From: Methanothrix thermoacetophila PT
Lineage (GTDB): Archaea > Halobacteriota > Methanosarcinia > Methanotrichales > Methanotrichaceae
DNA: 64,000 bases
Assembly (NCBI RefSeq): GCF_000014945.1
Contig: NC_008553.1
Coordinates: forward strand, 620,001 to 684,000
Reading direction: 5' to 3'
The position numbers and the translations under genes were made by a program. Under the pieces are notes generated by a model that worked only from the letters and a program-made list of their open reading frames with translations, was not told where the DNA came from and did no database searches. Positions 35,244 to 45,961 of this stretch are shown here, in pieces (position 1 is the stretch's first letter; the number at the start of each line of letters is the position of its first letter).

Positions 35244-37385
35244 TCAACGGTACAGATCGCCGAATGGACTCTGCGACTCCTCCGAATTTGACTTCCGGCT
35301 GAGAGGAAGTGTGAAGCACACGGTGCATCCCTTTCCACCCTCAGACTCTATCCAGATCCTACCGCCATGGACCTCGACGATCTTCTTTACTATCGCGAGG
35401 CCTGCGCCCGTGCCCGGAGTGCTGCGGTCTATCCTGTAGAAGAGATCGAAGACCTTATCATGGTACTTCGGGTCTATGCCGATGCCGTTATCTTTCACAA
35501 AGAATGCCGCGTCCTCTGGGCGCCAGCCTATCTCTATCCTCGGATGATCTGTATTCGCTGTGTACTTGATGCTGTTGTCTATGAGATTCGCGAGCATCTC
35601 CCCTATACGCATCCTGTCGACGTGGACAGAGGGCATATCATCAGCGACGATGATATCAACGCCCCTGAGCTTCGCGTTCATATCAGAGAGCACTTCCCTC
35701 ACGATATCTGAGAAATACACATCCTCTGGAGGGCTGATCACCCTTCCGATCCTGCTCAGCTCCAGGGTGTTTGTGAGGAGTCTGTCCATCTTCAGCACGG
35801 AGTTCTCTATGAACCTTATATCGCTCTCGACCTTGTCAGTCTGACCGGATCTGAGATCCTCCCTAAGGTATCCAATAAATCCGAGTATGGTTATCAGGGG
35901 TGACCTGAGATCATGAGACACTGTGTAAACAAACCTCTCCATCTCCGCATTCTTCCTCTCGATCTCCCTTGTTCGGTCCTCCACCATCCTCTCGAGCTCT
36001 GTTGTGTATCTGCGGAGTTCATCCTCCAGCCTCTTTCTATCACTAATATCCATGAAGGATACGACAGCGCCCACGATCCCGCCGGAGCTGTCCTTCAGGG
36101 GCGCTGAGTTTAGCAGCAGATCAAAGGACTCGCCGTCAACAACCACGCGCTCCTCTTTGCTCTCTGTGATCGCTCCTCTGAGAGCCCTCGAGATGCAGAG
36201 ATTCCACTCCGGCTCATCCTCCGAGTTGTGCGATCTCAGCTCGAGAGATCCGCCCGGACGTTTCCTCAGTATCCGCCTTGCAGCATCGTTGATGAACAGT
36301 ATCTTTCTATCGGCATCGACAACAAGGATGCCGCACTGCGCCTGGCTGAGTATGCTCTCCAGGAGGTTTTTGCTCTCGGCAAGGCTCTTCTCCATGGCAG
36401 CCCGTCGCTCTGCCTCCTCTCGCAGGTTTTTGAGCATATCATGCATTGTCCGCAGAGATTGCTTCTCGCGCAGGAGCATCAGGCCGATTATGCCGGATAT
36501 GGATGCCACCAGAGCTCCTGCATTCGATACTGACTCATGTTCTCTGATGAGCACAAGGATAAGTGCAATGCCGAGCCAGATGACAGGGACATAGTAAGAG
36601 ATCCTCTTGATGTTGATAGGTCTCCATGAAGGGGGATGAACCGAGAGGAGGGGAGCGATGCCGATGAGCATGTAAGCTGCAAGCCAGCCGGTGTCAAGCA
36701 GGCTCCCTGAGGTGTACGTTCCTTGGATCTCCTGATATGCATAGCCCAGATCTGTTATTATCATGGCACCCATTCCGAGAATAAGAATGAATGATGGCCA
36801 GTCCTCAGCTGCCTCGTGCTCTCTAAAGAGTATGTCCATCAGCGCGATGACCAGGAGAAGGTCCATGAGCACGTAGGCGATCGATACGAACGTGGCCACT
36901 GGATCCTCCTCATACAGCTCGGGAATGATGTAGATCCACAGTATCAGAAGGGAGGAGATCATACCTATGCATTCATCCAGCAACAGCCTGGCCCTCTCGT
37001 TTGCTGACCGCGGCACAGATGGGAAGAGAAAGATGCCTGCTGCAAAGAAAGGGTAAAACGCCAGGTATCCGATGTCGGCAGCGGATGGAAATGGATCTCT
37101 TCTGAGGAATACCTCCAGCACAAGCCATGCGAGCTCTCCAGATGTGTTGAAGATCATCGCGACGAAGATCGCCAGCCAGGCCGCCCTGACCCTGCCTGTT
37201 GAGCGTTTGAATGCGTAAAAAAAGCAGAACGCTGCGATGGCTGATGACATCACAAAGGGAGCATCTTCCAGCAGAAGAAACATATCTGCATCTCGAAATG
37301 CTGTTATCAGAATCAGATGTGCTGCTATAAGAAACGCAAACGCAGAGGTCGCGATCAGAATGCGCTTGTCGATGGATGCAGACAT
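35244..37385 (-). CDS. Membrane sensor histidine kinase with PAS domain
   Basis: A 713-residue sensor. About ten membrane helices fill residues 10-305 (for example FAFLIAAHLILITAF, CIGMISSLLILWIYII, YYVPVIWLGIALILVLI). A coiled linker follows, then a PAS domain at 340-460 (GILVVDADRKILFINDAARRI, VVSFMDISDRKRLEDEL) and a HisKA domain with FVYTVSHDLRSPLITIL (phospho-acceptor His). The GHKL ATPase has MLANLIDNSIKYT, VKDNGIGIDPKY and GTGAGLAIVKKIVEVHGG. All catalytic boxes are intact. No response regulator is adjacent, so the partner and signal are unknown. It is the only kinase of this kind in the window. Confidence 0.92.
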   Translation of the reverse strand: MSASIDKRILIATSAFAFLIAAHLILITAFRDADMFLLLEDAPFVMSSAIAAFCFFYAFKRSTGRVRAAWLAIFVAMIFNTSGELAWLVLEVFLRRDPFPSAADIGYLAFYPFFAAGIFLFPSVPRSANERARLLLDECIGMISSLLILWIYIIPELYEEDPVATFVSIAYVLMDLLLVIALMDILFREHEAAEDWPSFILILGMGAMIITDLGYAYQEIQGTYTSGSLLDTGWLAAYMLIGIAPLLSVHPPSWRPINIKRISYYVPVIWLGIALILVLIREHESVSNAGALVASISGIIGLMLLREKQSLRTMHDMLKNLREEAERRAAMEKSLAESKNLLESILSQAQCGILVVDADRKILFINDAARRILRKRPGGSLELRSHNSEDEPEWNLCISRALRGAITESKEERVVVDGESFDLLLNSAPLKDSSGGIVGAVVSFMDISDRKRLEDELRRYTTELERMVEDRTREIERKNAEMERFVYTVSHDLRSPLITILGFIGYLREDLRSGQTDKVESDIRFIENSVLKMDRLLTNTLELSRIGRVISPPEDVYFSDIVREVLSDMNAKLRGVDIIVADDMPSVHVDRMRIGEMLANLIDNSIKYTANTDHPRIEIGWRPEDAAFFVKDNGIGIDPKYHDKVFDLFYRIDRSTPGTGAGLAIVKKIVEVHGGRIWIESEGGKGCTVCFTLPLSRKSNSEESQSPFGDLYR

Positions 37386-37570
37386 GCATCACGTGGTTAA
37401 CATCAGAACAAATTAAATGTTTTGCAGATATTGGCAGCTCTGTGTAAGGCGTGAATGCGTATCCAGACACCCTGCACATTAACAGGGAGGTCGCTCATCG
37501 CATCTGAAGAGGCAGATATCCGGCCTGTGCTGCATGTATCTTACGCCGTCCAATCAGCATCTCTCTGGCA

Positions 37571-38140
37571 TCATACCTTTCTCTCAACATGTATGGTTCC
37601 AAGCAGGCTTGCAGTCTCATCCGCGGGGAATGTGGAGAAGAGCCTGCAGTTTGCTGTGACCAGTTGCCTTCCCTGGGCGAAGACACCCTCGGGCGCGTAG
37701 CTCGCGCAGAATATCACCCTGTCCGATGGAAGGATCCCGCCGCCCAGAGCCCCTACTGTCCCATCGATCACGGTCTCGGTGATGTTTATGTTGCTGCATC
37801 CCTGCTCTGTGAGGAAATCGTTGACGATCTTCCAGTCGTTGTCAAGAGGAACCTCCACGAGCTTCTTCCCGTATTCAATGCCGACGTAGTCCGTGACGAA
37901 TATCCAGATGGAGCTGTCATCTCCCCTAACACCGAGACCGTACGTGATGTAGCTTCTGCCTTTTTGGATGCTTCTCACAGGCTCATCGACAGCAACTGTA
38001 TATGGCATGCTTGTGTTCAGATCAAAAGATACCTGGAAGGGGCCGAGGTCTCTCACAACAGGCTCCGCTGAGGTGGGCTGAGAAAGGAGGATGGCTGAAA
38101 GCACTATGATCAGCGCTATGACAGATCGGGATGCTCTCAT
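37571..38140 (-). CDS. Secreted protein of unknown function
   Basis: A 189-residue exported protein. The signal peptide is RASRSVIALIIVLSAILLSQ with likely cleavage after PTSA. The mature domain (VVRDLGPFQVSFDLN, YITYGLGVRG, SIWIFVTDYVG, and late CSNINITETVIDG and VIFCASYAPEGVFA) is predicted beta-rich, with two cysteines that may form a disulfide. I recognise no named family. I use the ATG at 38138-38140, where the basic signal-peptide start lies; the frame opens 16 residues earlier. It is isolated. Confidence 0.7.
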   Translation of the reverse strand: MRASRSVIALIIVLSAILLSQPTSAEPVVRDLGPFQVSFDLNTSMPYTVAVDEPVRSIQKGRSYITYGLGVRGDDSSIWIFVTDYVGIEYGKKLVEVPLDNDWKIVNDFLTEQGCSNINITETVIDGTVGALGGGILPSDRVIFCASYAPEGVFAQGRQLVTANCRLFSTFPADETASLLGTIHVERKV

Positions 38141-38439
38141 GCTGTGACTCTGGGATCGTATACGTAATGAATTCTGCGGTACGGCCATGATCTCAGAGGT
38201 TGAAAGATAGGAGATCTTGCATGTCGTGTACTCACATCACTGATGAGACTGCCGGGGATCAGCACCCAATGACATAAATCCTCATGAGTCATGTGAGGCC
38301 ACATGCTGTTGGGTTCAATTATACGACGATCGATCTGCATGCAAGATCTTTCTGCAGTCTCTAAATCCAGTCCCTTTTCAGGAGAGTTCATGCTCGCCTC
38401 CGAAACCTTTTTTAGATCGTATTGTGTTCGCCAAAAGGA

Positions 38440-38751
38440 ATGAAGGCAGCAGAGACGAAGATGGACCAGCTGAAGGGAAAGCTAGGTGTTGGCGGATCTG
38501 AGAAGAAGACCGGGAAGAAGGGCAGGGATGCGAAGACAAAAAGCGATCTCACAGATATGCTCGATGACATCGGCATCGAAGCCCCATCGATGGACCTTGG
38601 CGAGTACATACGCGTCCTGAAGCTCGCAAGAAAGCCGACCAGGGAGGAGTTCATGATGATTGGGAAAGTATCGATCACGGGCATATTCCTGATCGGCATG
38701 ATTGGCTTCATCATATACGCGCTCCTCACAGAGCTACCGAAGTCGATATAA
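38440..38751 (+). CDS. secE: Preprotein translocase subunit SecE/Sec61-gamma with charged N-terminal extension
   Basis: The C-terminal 60 residues are a typical archaeal SecE. An amphipathic helix with LGEYIRVLKLARKPTREEFM leads into one membrane anchor (ISITGIFLIGMIGFIIYAL-like), as required to clamp SecY. The N-terminal about 45 residues (KGKLGVGGSEKKTGKKGRDA and following) are charged and low in complexity, longer than the usual 55-70 residue protein. A TTTTTTAGA box about 30 bases before 38440 suggests a nearly leaderless start there; an upstream TTG (38422) and ATG 38461 are alternatives. The usual neighbours nusG and rpl11 are not present. Confidence 0.88.
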   Translation: MKAAETKMDQLKGKLGVGGSEKKTGKKGRDAKTKSDLTDMLDDIGIEAPSMDLGEYIRVLKLARKPTREEFMMIGKVSITGIFLIGMIGFIIYALLTELPKSI

Positions 38752-38892
38752 CTCAAAAAACATCGGATCAAAAACACAGCTTCGCTGGTCTTATGGCTGC
38801 CCACTGGCGTGCGTTCTGGATCAGCTCGGCAGACTGGCTGCAGATAAAGAGCTCGAGTGGGCAGGTTCCAGATATTTTAAAAACGTCGCTCT

Positions 38893-39008
38893 TGTGTTCA
38901 ACAACTTAGAGGACATGTAGTCCGGTTGTTGGAAGCACTCATTCATTCTCCAAGAACGCATGCCTGGGCCATTGTCTTTCCAGGAAAGTCATCATATGGA
39001 TAAAAGCG
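38893..39008 (+). repeat. Dispersed 116-bp repeat, copy B
   Basis: About 94 percent identical to copy A at 9676-9791, from TGTGTTCAACAACTTAGAGG to ATGGATAAAAGCG. It is preceded by ATATTTTAAAAACG, a TATA-like run about 20 bases before its first base. It lies between convergent secE and the ligase gene. Confidence 0.8.
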
Positions 39009-39031
39009 AAAAACATTTGATGCAAAGTATT

Positions 39032-40330
39032 TCAGGTCCTTCTCAGATCCACCACCTTCTTCGATTTGCCTGCTGTTCGTGGAATCGAGCCCTTCTCAAC
39101 GAGCTCCACCTTGCTCCGGATGTTGAGCACAGCCTTTAGCCTCTCCTCGACCTTCTTCTGGAGACGTGCGAGATCCGCGAGCTCACCTGTGAACGCCTCA
39201 TCCTTCATCTCCACTTGAATCGTGAGCTCGTCCAGGCCGTGATGCTTTCTGTCGACTATGACTTGGAAGTAATCCCCGATCTCGGGTATCGAGAGGAGCA
39301 CATCCTCTATCTGGCTCGGGAAGACGTTTATGCCCCTCACGACGAGCATATCGTCCGCTCTCCCCAAGAACCTGTGGAGCTTCCGGCTCGTGCGCCCGCA
39401 GCTGCATCCGTCCTCCATGAGATACGTCACATCCCCTGTTCTGTACCTTATCAGGGGCATGGCCTCTTTGGTCAGGGATGTGAGGACGAGCTCCCCGCGC
39501 TCGCCCGGAGCACATGGATTTCCATCTCCATCAAGAATCTCCACCAGGAAGTGATCCTCCCATATGTGCAGACCATTCTGTTCCTGACACTCAAATGCAA
39601 CGCCCGGCCCGAACATCTCTGAGAGCCCGTACGAGTCATAGGCCTTTATGCCGAACGCCTCCTCAAGCTCCTGGCGCGCCTCATCCGACCACGGCTCGGC
39701 CCCGAAGCAGCCTATCCTGAGCTTCAGTTTGTCCATGATGCCCTTCGCCTTCGCTGTCTCCGCCAGGTATAATGCATAAGATGGGGTGCAGTGTATAACT
39801 GTCACACCAAAATCAGCCATGATCTCAAGCTGCCTCTCGGTGTTGCCTGTGCCGGACGGGACCGCCATCGCGCCCATCCGCTCTATGCCGTAGTGCACGC
39901 CGAGGCCGCCGGTGAAAAAACCGTAATTCACAGCGTTCTGGAATATGTCATTCCTGGTCACCCCGACCATCACGAAGTCCCTTGCCATAAGATCAGACCA
40001 CGTCTCTATATCTCTCTTTGTGTACCCAACAACCGTGGGCTTTCCGGTGGTTCCTGATGATGCATGTACCCTCACGATCTCCTCTCTGGGAACAGCGAAG
40101 AGCCCGAACGGATAGTTGTCCCTCAGGTCCGTCTTCCTTGTCGTAGGAAGCTTCTCGACATCCTTTAGACTGTTTATATCATGTGGGGTGATGCCCATCT
40201 CGGTCATCTTTCTGTGATAGAATGGAACGTTCCTGTAAACCTGTTCCACGGTCTTTCTCAGCCGGCGCAGCTGGAGTTCCTCCAGCTCAGACCTCTCCAT
40301 GAGCTCCAACTTAGGTTGCCAGAATGCCAT
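39032..40330 (-). CDS. Phenylacetate-CoA-ligase-like AMP-forming enzyme (coenzyme F390 synthetase family)
   Basis: A 432-residue adenylate-forming ligase. The start MAFWQPKLELMERSELEELQ, the ATP loop RVHASSGTTGKPTVVGYT, DSYGLSEMFGPGVAFECQ, and the C-terminal hinge GRADDMLVVRGINVFPSQIE with final IPRTAGKSKKVVD are those of PaaK. In methanogens this branch includes F390 synthetases that adenylylate F420; activity on aryl acids is the alternative. The ATG at 40328-40330 has GGGTAG upstream; the frame is open 25 residues further. It lies downstream of glnA on the same strand, but a 310-base structured gap separates them. Confidence 0.9.
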   Translation of the reverse strand: MAFWQPKLELMERSELEELQLRRLRKTVEQVYRNVPFYHRKMTEMGITPHDINSLKDVEKLPTTRKTDLRDNYPFGLFAVPREEIVRVHASSGTTGKPTVVGYTKRDIETWSDLMARDFVMVGVTRNDIFQNAVNYGFFTGGLGVHYGIERMGAMAVPSGTGNTERQLEIMADFGVTVIHCTPSYALYLAETAKAKGIMDKLKLRIGCFGAEPWSDEARQELEEAFGIKAYDSYGLSEMFGPGVAFECQEQNGLHIWEDHFLVEILDGDGNPCAPGERGELVLTSLTKEAMPLIRYRTGDVTYLMEDGCSCGRTSRKLHRFLGRADDMLVVRGINVFPSQIEDVLLSIPEIGDYFQVIVDRKHHGLDELTIQVEMKDEAFTGELADLARLQKKVEERLKAVLNIRSKVELVEKGSIPRTAGKSKKVVDLRRT

Positions 40331-40531
40331 GTTACTACCCTGATGATTTTGATGCAGCGTGAGCTGACACGCCGTAGCGTGGTAGATTCGCTTACAGTAT
40401 ATCAATCATTCCCCATCGTGGCATCACCACATTCGGTACAGAGGAAACGATGGATGATGCGGGTTTGCAGAAGCAGATTAAGAGGATCTCTGAGACCAGG
40501 CTCGCAGAAAGGAAAAGCACTCTGTGGCAAT

Positions 40532-40592
40532 GATTGGAGCGCTGGAGGGGTGAAGCCCACCAGCGCCAATCGACCTCGCCTCTTTCGGAGGC
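40532..40592. terminator. Two stem-loops between glnA and the ligase gene
   Basis: GATTGG(AG)CGCTGG pairs with CCAGCGCCAATC at 40532-40571 (12 bp with a 2-base bulge). GCCTC pairs with GAGGC at 40578-40592 across TTTCG. They follow the glnA stop by about 50 bases and may terminate or stabilise its message. No T-run follows, so termination is not certain. Confidence 0.45.
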
Positions 40593-40641
40593 TCATCGAG
40601 CCGCCGAATCAACAGGGTTGTGCCGAAGGGTGTGCCGAATA

Positions 40642-41976
40642 TTAAAGAAGCGGCAGGTACCTCTCCAGCTCCCACCGGCTCACGTTTGTCCGGTATTCAT
40701 CCCATTCCGCCTTTTTGATGGCTATGAAGTTCTCGAAGACGTGATCGCCCAGAGCCTCACGAACGATGTAGCTCTGCTCAGCAAGCTGGATCGCCTCGTT
40801 GAGGCTTCCCGGAAGGGAGTTTATGCCAGCAGCTTTCTTCTCCTCCTCGCTCATGTGATATATATCGCGCTCTTGCGGCGGTGGCAGCTCGTATTTGTTT
40901 GCGATGCCCGCGAGACCGGCTACGAGCATCACCGAGAAAGCAAGGTATGGATTCGCTGCTGGATCGGGGCTCCTGTACTCTACTCTTGTGGCAGCTTCCT
41001 TGCCAGGCTTGTACATCGGGACCCTCACGAGCGCAGACCTGTTCCTCCTCGCCCAGCTGATATAGACAGGGGCCTCGTATCCGGGCACGAGCCTCTTGTA
41101 GGAGTTGACCCACTGGTTCGTCACTGCTGTTATCTCGGGCGCATGCCTGAGCAGGCCTGCGATGTACCACTTCGCCTCATCAGAGAGATGATATTCATCA
41201 GCTGCGTCGAACATCACGTTCCTCTTCCCCTGGAAGAGCGACTGGTGGACATGCATCCCGCTTCCGTTCACCCCGAAGATCGGCTTCGGCATGAACGTCG
41301 CGTAGCAGCCGTGCTTTCTTGCGATCTCCTTGACTGTTATCTTGTATGTTATCACGTTGTCAGCCATTGTCAGTGCATCAGCATACCTCAAATCGATCTC
41401 ATGCTGTGATGGCGCGACCTCGTGATGGCTGTACTCGACATCGATGCCCATCGCGTCCAGCGCCAGGATTGTATCTCTCCTGAGATCAGATGCGACATCC
41501 AGGGTTGTGAGATCGAAGTACCCTCCTGTATCGAGTATCTCTGTTGAGCAATCGCTCTTGAAGTAGAAGAACTCCAGCTCAGGTCCGACCATGAACTTGT
41601 AGCCCTTCTCCTTGAGACGGGAGAGGTTTCTCTTAAGAACATATCTCGGATCGCCCTCGTAGGGAGTGCCATCTGGATTCAAAATGTCACAGAACATCCT
41701 CGCCACAGCGTTCTCCTGCTGGCGCCACGGAACGATCCTGAATGTAGATGGATCAGGCTTCGCAATAAGATCTGACTCGTATATCCTGGCGAAACCTCTC
41801 ACAGAGGAGCCGTCAAATCCCATACCCTCTGAGAAGGCGCCATCCAGCTGGTTCGTGTTGATGGCAAAGCTCTTCGGGATGCCGAGGATATCAGTGAACC
41901 ATATCCTGACAAATCTCACGTTATGCTTGTCTATCGCCTCAAATACATCGTCTTTTGTCGCAGGGGCGTTCATCAT
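40642..41976 (-). CDS. glnA: Glutamine synthetase type I
   Basis: Assimilates ammonia into glutamine with ATP. The 444-residue enzyme has the beta-grasp segment FVRIWFTDILGIPKSFAI, the metal motif VGPELEFFYFKSD, NGSGMHVHQSLFQGKRNVMFD, and RRNRSALVRVPMY with YRSPDPAANPYLAFSVML. Length fits the GSI-alpha group, which lacks adenylylation. The ATG at 41976 is preceded by GGAGGC about 8 bases upstream. A TATA box TCTATAAATC lies at 42009-42018. No NrpR-type GGAA-N6-TTCC operator is evident near it. Confidence 0.96.
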   Translation of the reverse strand: MMNAPATKDDVFEAIDKHNVRFVRIWFTDILGIPKSFAINTNQLDGAFSEGMGFDGSSVRGFARIYESDLIAKPDPSTFRIVPWRQQENAVARMFCDILNPDGTPYEGDPRYVLKRNLSRLKEKGYKFMVGPELEFFYFKSDCSTEILDTGGYFDLTTLDVASDLRRDTILALDAMGIDVEYSHHEVAPSQHEIDLRYADALTMADNVITYKITVKEIARKHGCYATFMPKPIFGVNGSGMHVHQSLFQGKRNVMFDAADEYHLSDEAKWYIAGLLRHAPEITAVTNQWVNSYKRLVPGYEAPVYISWARRNRSALVRVPMYKPGKEAATRVEYRSPDPAANPYLAFSVMLVAGLAGIANKYELPPPQERDIYHMSEEEKKAAGINSLPGSLNEAIQLAEQSYIVREALGDHVFENFIAIKKAEWDEYRTNVSRWELERYLPLL

Positions 41977-42008
41977 CGAAGCCTCCAGAGAGGAGTCAAA
42001 GAGAAAAA

Positions 42009-42018
42009 GATTTATAGA
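42009..42018 (-). promoter_or_regulatory. TATA box of glnA
   Basis: TCTATAAATC on the minus strand, about 33 bases upstream of the glnA ATG. Confidence 0.5.
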
Positions 42019-42117
42019 TATTTGAGATGTTTTCTTAAATGTTATGAAGATTTATGATGTGAAAAATGCTCACAGAGGGCCTCATATTTGAGAGGCATGT
42101 GTTAAGTAGATAAAAAT

Positions 42118-42137
42118 AATTTAAAAATTAATTTATA
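42118..42137 (+). promoter_or_regulatory. Promoter region of the type I-B cas operon
   Basis: An AT-rich run containing two candidate TATA boxes (TTTAAAAA near 42119 and TTTATACA near 42130), just before cas1 at 42154. The first box would start transcription near 42146 and give an almost leaderless message. Confidence 0.5.
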
Positions 42138-42153
42138 CACAGGATCGATCTGG

Positions 42154-43489
<1,336 letters not shown>

Positions 43490-43525
43490 GAGGCGGATGG
43501 TATCGAGGAATCGCTCGATCAGGAT

Positions 43526-44101
43526 GTGCTCATAACAGTCTCAGATGTGATCGAATACCTCTTCTGCCCCAGGTTCATATTCTTCATGCACTGTCTCAAC
43601 ATCCCACAGAGGGAGGAGAGGTACTACAAGGTTCTGAGGGGCAGGGAACTTCACGAGAGCCGGGAGAAGGTCAACACCAGCTACGTGAGAAAGAGGCTCA
43701 GGTGCGTGAGAAAGGAGGTCGCTGTTTATATGACATCCCGCAGGTACCGGATAAAGGGGGAGGTGGATGAGGTTCTCTTTCTGGATGACGGGACAGCTGC
43801 CCCGATGGATTACAAGTATGCGGAGTACAACGATGTGGTTCACAGAACACACAAATACCAGCTCGCTCTTTACGGGCTGCTAATAATGGAACATTTTGGA
43901 GCCCCTGTGAATCGGGGATTCATATGCTATACTCGCAGCGACCACCATGTGGAGGAGGTGATTTTCCGGCGAAAGGATTATCATGCTGCTCTTGAGATAG
44001 TAAATGAGATACTTAGAACAGTTCAGTACGGTTACTATCCGGAAGGGACGAAACAGAAGGCCAGGTGCGTGGACTGCACGTACAGAAACATATGTGATTG
44101 A
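43526..44101 (+). CDS. cas4: CRISPR adaptation nuclease Cas4
   Basis: A 191-residue RecB-like nuclease with an iron-sulfur cluster. The first cysteine is in YLFCPRFIFF. Nuclease motifs are KGEVDEVLFLDDG and APMDYKYAEYND (D and DxK type), with a C-terminal cluster CVDCTYRNIC. Cas4 trims prespacers and picks the PAM end. A GTG at 43526 is the earliest reasonable start; cas2 ends 36 bases upstream and no ATG lies in that frame between them. cas8b follows after 3 bases. Confidence 0.93.
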   Translation: MLITVSDVIEYLFCPRFIFFMHCLNIPQREERYYKVLRGRELHESREKVNTSYVRKRLRCVRKEVAVYMTSRRYRIKGEVDEVLFLDDGTAAPMDYKYAEYNDVVHRTHKYQLALYGLLIMEHFGAPVNRGFICYTRSDHHVEEVIFRRKDYHAALEIVNEILRTVQYGYYPEGTKQKARCVDCTYRNICD

Positions 44102-44104
44102 TGC

Positions 44105-45961
44105 ATGGTGATCCGTGTGATCGAGGCAGTAGCAAGAATTGGTAAGCAAAGAATTGGTGAGCATGCTCAGAGCGGTTGTGAGGATATCCTGTATTACATT
44201 GTGGAGAATCCAAATCTCAATGGCGGTTACAACCATGCTCTTGTTGTCACACTCGAGGAGAAGGACGGAGATTTCTCCTACAGAGGGGTGGAGCTGGAGG
44301 AGCTCAAGGATTACAGAAGATACCTGTACAAGGGGAAGAAGGGGAATGCCACCGATGCCACCCCGACATGCAAGATCGCAAAGGATATCGAGAAAACATT
44401 CGAGAAAAAATTTCTGAGATGGTTTGATGGCATTGATTCTTCAGATCTAAGCGGGGAAGAAAGAGCCACGCTGAAAAATATAAAGAATGTGTTATTCTCA
44501 AACAAAGATAAAATCTTTAAGGAGCTACAGGAGAAGCGATCTCATCTCAAACAGAGAGAGAACTGCATAATAACCCTTGGATTTGTGAAGGATGGTGATC
44601 TTAAATACCTGGCGGATTATCCGGCGTTCAGAAACGTTCTCCTCAAAAATAGCTGCGATCGGTTCTTCCGTAAATACGGCGGCGAGTCCAGAGGAACGGA
44701 TGCGCTCTGCTCTGTCTGCAAGGAGCAAAAGGATGAGGTTTACGCATACGCCATCCCCTGGCCGTTCCACACATTCGACAAGCCCGGATTCATAGCAGGC
44801 GGGTTCAGGCAGTCTGATGCATGGAAGAACACGCCCGTCTGCTTAAACTGTGCGATAAATCTCGATGCGGGAAAGAAGTACATTGAGGAGAGCCTTGACT
44901 TCAGCTTCTACGGCTTCAGGTACCTTCTCATACCCAAGCTCATAATCGGCGATGACTACCAGGAGATCCTGGATATTCTGAGTGGTATGAAGAAAGAACT
45001 GAAGATGAGCCGGAAGACCAGGAACCGCATAACCGACGACGAGGATGAGATCCTGGATATGGTGAAGGATCAGAAGGACTTCTTCAGCAACAGCCTGATG
45101 TTTTATAAAAAGGATAACTCCGCTTACAGGATACTCCTTCACATCGATGGCATTCTCCCATCCAGGTTGAGAAGGCTGTTCGAGGCCAAGGAGAGGGTTG
45201 AAGGTGCCTTCGGGATATACAATGAGATGGTGCTATCCGAAGACAAAGGCAGGCTTATATTTGATTTTGGCGTTCTGAGGCGGTTCTTCCCCAGGGAGTC
45301 AGGAAACGTTACACACGACAAGATGTTTCTGGAAATTGTCAACAGGATATTCGTGGGGAGGTATGTGGATCGCCATCTTCTGATCTCATTCATGATGAAG
45401 AGAATCAGAGATGATTTCGTGCATGGGCGATCCACGCTGATGAACACGCTCAACGGATTCATGCTTCTTCATTATCTGAAGGAGCTGAATCTTCTGAAGG
45501 ATCTTGAGGTAGACAGAATGTCAGGAATTGTTCTCAAAAGAGAGGAGCTCGAGGCACTTCCTCTGGATAAGAGGGTTGAGAGGTTCTTCGAGGCGAACAG
45601 GGAGTTCTTTGACAGCGATGCGAAGAAGGCAACGTTTCTGGAAGGCGTGCTTGTGCAGAAGCTGCTGAACATCCAGTGGATGGAGAAGAATGCAAAGCCG
45701 TTCTACACAAAGCTGCATGGGCTCAAGATGAACGAGGCCCTGATCAAGAGGCTTCTTCCGGAGATACAGAACAAGCTTGAGGAGTATGAGAAGAACTACT
45801 ACAGGGAGCTCGAGGCGATCATAGCGGAGCATTTCGTTCTTTCGGGCCGCGGGTGGAAGGAGACAGATGATGAGCTGAGCTTCTACTTCGTGCTCGGTAT
45901 GAACCTGCACGAGCTCTTCAGGGTGGATAAAGAGAAGGAAAAGACGGAGGAAACAGCATGA
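44105..45961 (+). CDS. cas8b: Type I-B Cascade large subunit Cas8b (Csh1/TM1802 family)
   Basis: A 618-residue large subunit of the I-B Cascade complex, which reads the PAM and holds the R-loop. The zinc-finger cysteines are visible in ALCSVCKEQKDE (near residues 198-202) and TPVCLNCAINL (near 245). The flanking GFIAGGFRQSDAWKNTPVC is typical of the TM1802/Csh1 group. Downstream of the zinc finger it is helical and charged, with an acidic ending (VDKEKEKTEETA). Its stop overlaps cas7 by 4 bases. A small-subunit gene is not separate, as usual for I-B where an internal start can supply it. Confidence 0.92.
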   Translation: MVIRVIEAVARIGKQRIGEHAQSGCEDILYYIVENPNLNGGYNHALVVTLEEKDGDFSYRGVELEELKDYRRYLYKGKKGNATDATPTCKIAKDIEKTFEKKFLRWFDGIDSSDLSGEERATLKNIKNVLFSNKDKIFKELQEKRSHLKQRENCIITLGFVKDGDLKYLADYPAFRNVLLKNSCDRFFRKYGGESRGTDALCSVCKEQKDEVYAYAIPWPFHTFDKPGFIAGGFRQSDAWKNTPVCLNCAINLDAGKKYIEESLDFSFYGFRYLLIPKLIIGDDYQEILDILSGMKKELKMSRKTRNRITDDEDEILDMVKDQKDFFSNSLMFYKKDNSAYRILLHIDGILPSRLRRLFEAKERVEGAFGIYNEMVLSEDKGRLIFDFGVLRRFFPRESGNVTHDKMFLEIVNRIFVGRYVDRHLLISFMMKRIRDDFVHGRSTLMNTLNGFMLLHYLKELNLLKDLEVDRMSGIVLKREELEALPLDKRVERFFEANREFFDSDAKKATFLEGVLVQKLLNIQWMEKNAKPFYTKLHGLKMNEALIKRLLPEIQNKLEEYEKNYYRELEAIIAEHFVLSGRGWKETDDELSFYFVLGMNLHELFRVDKEKEKTEETA

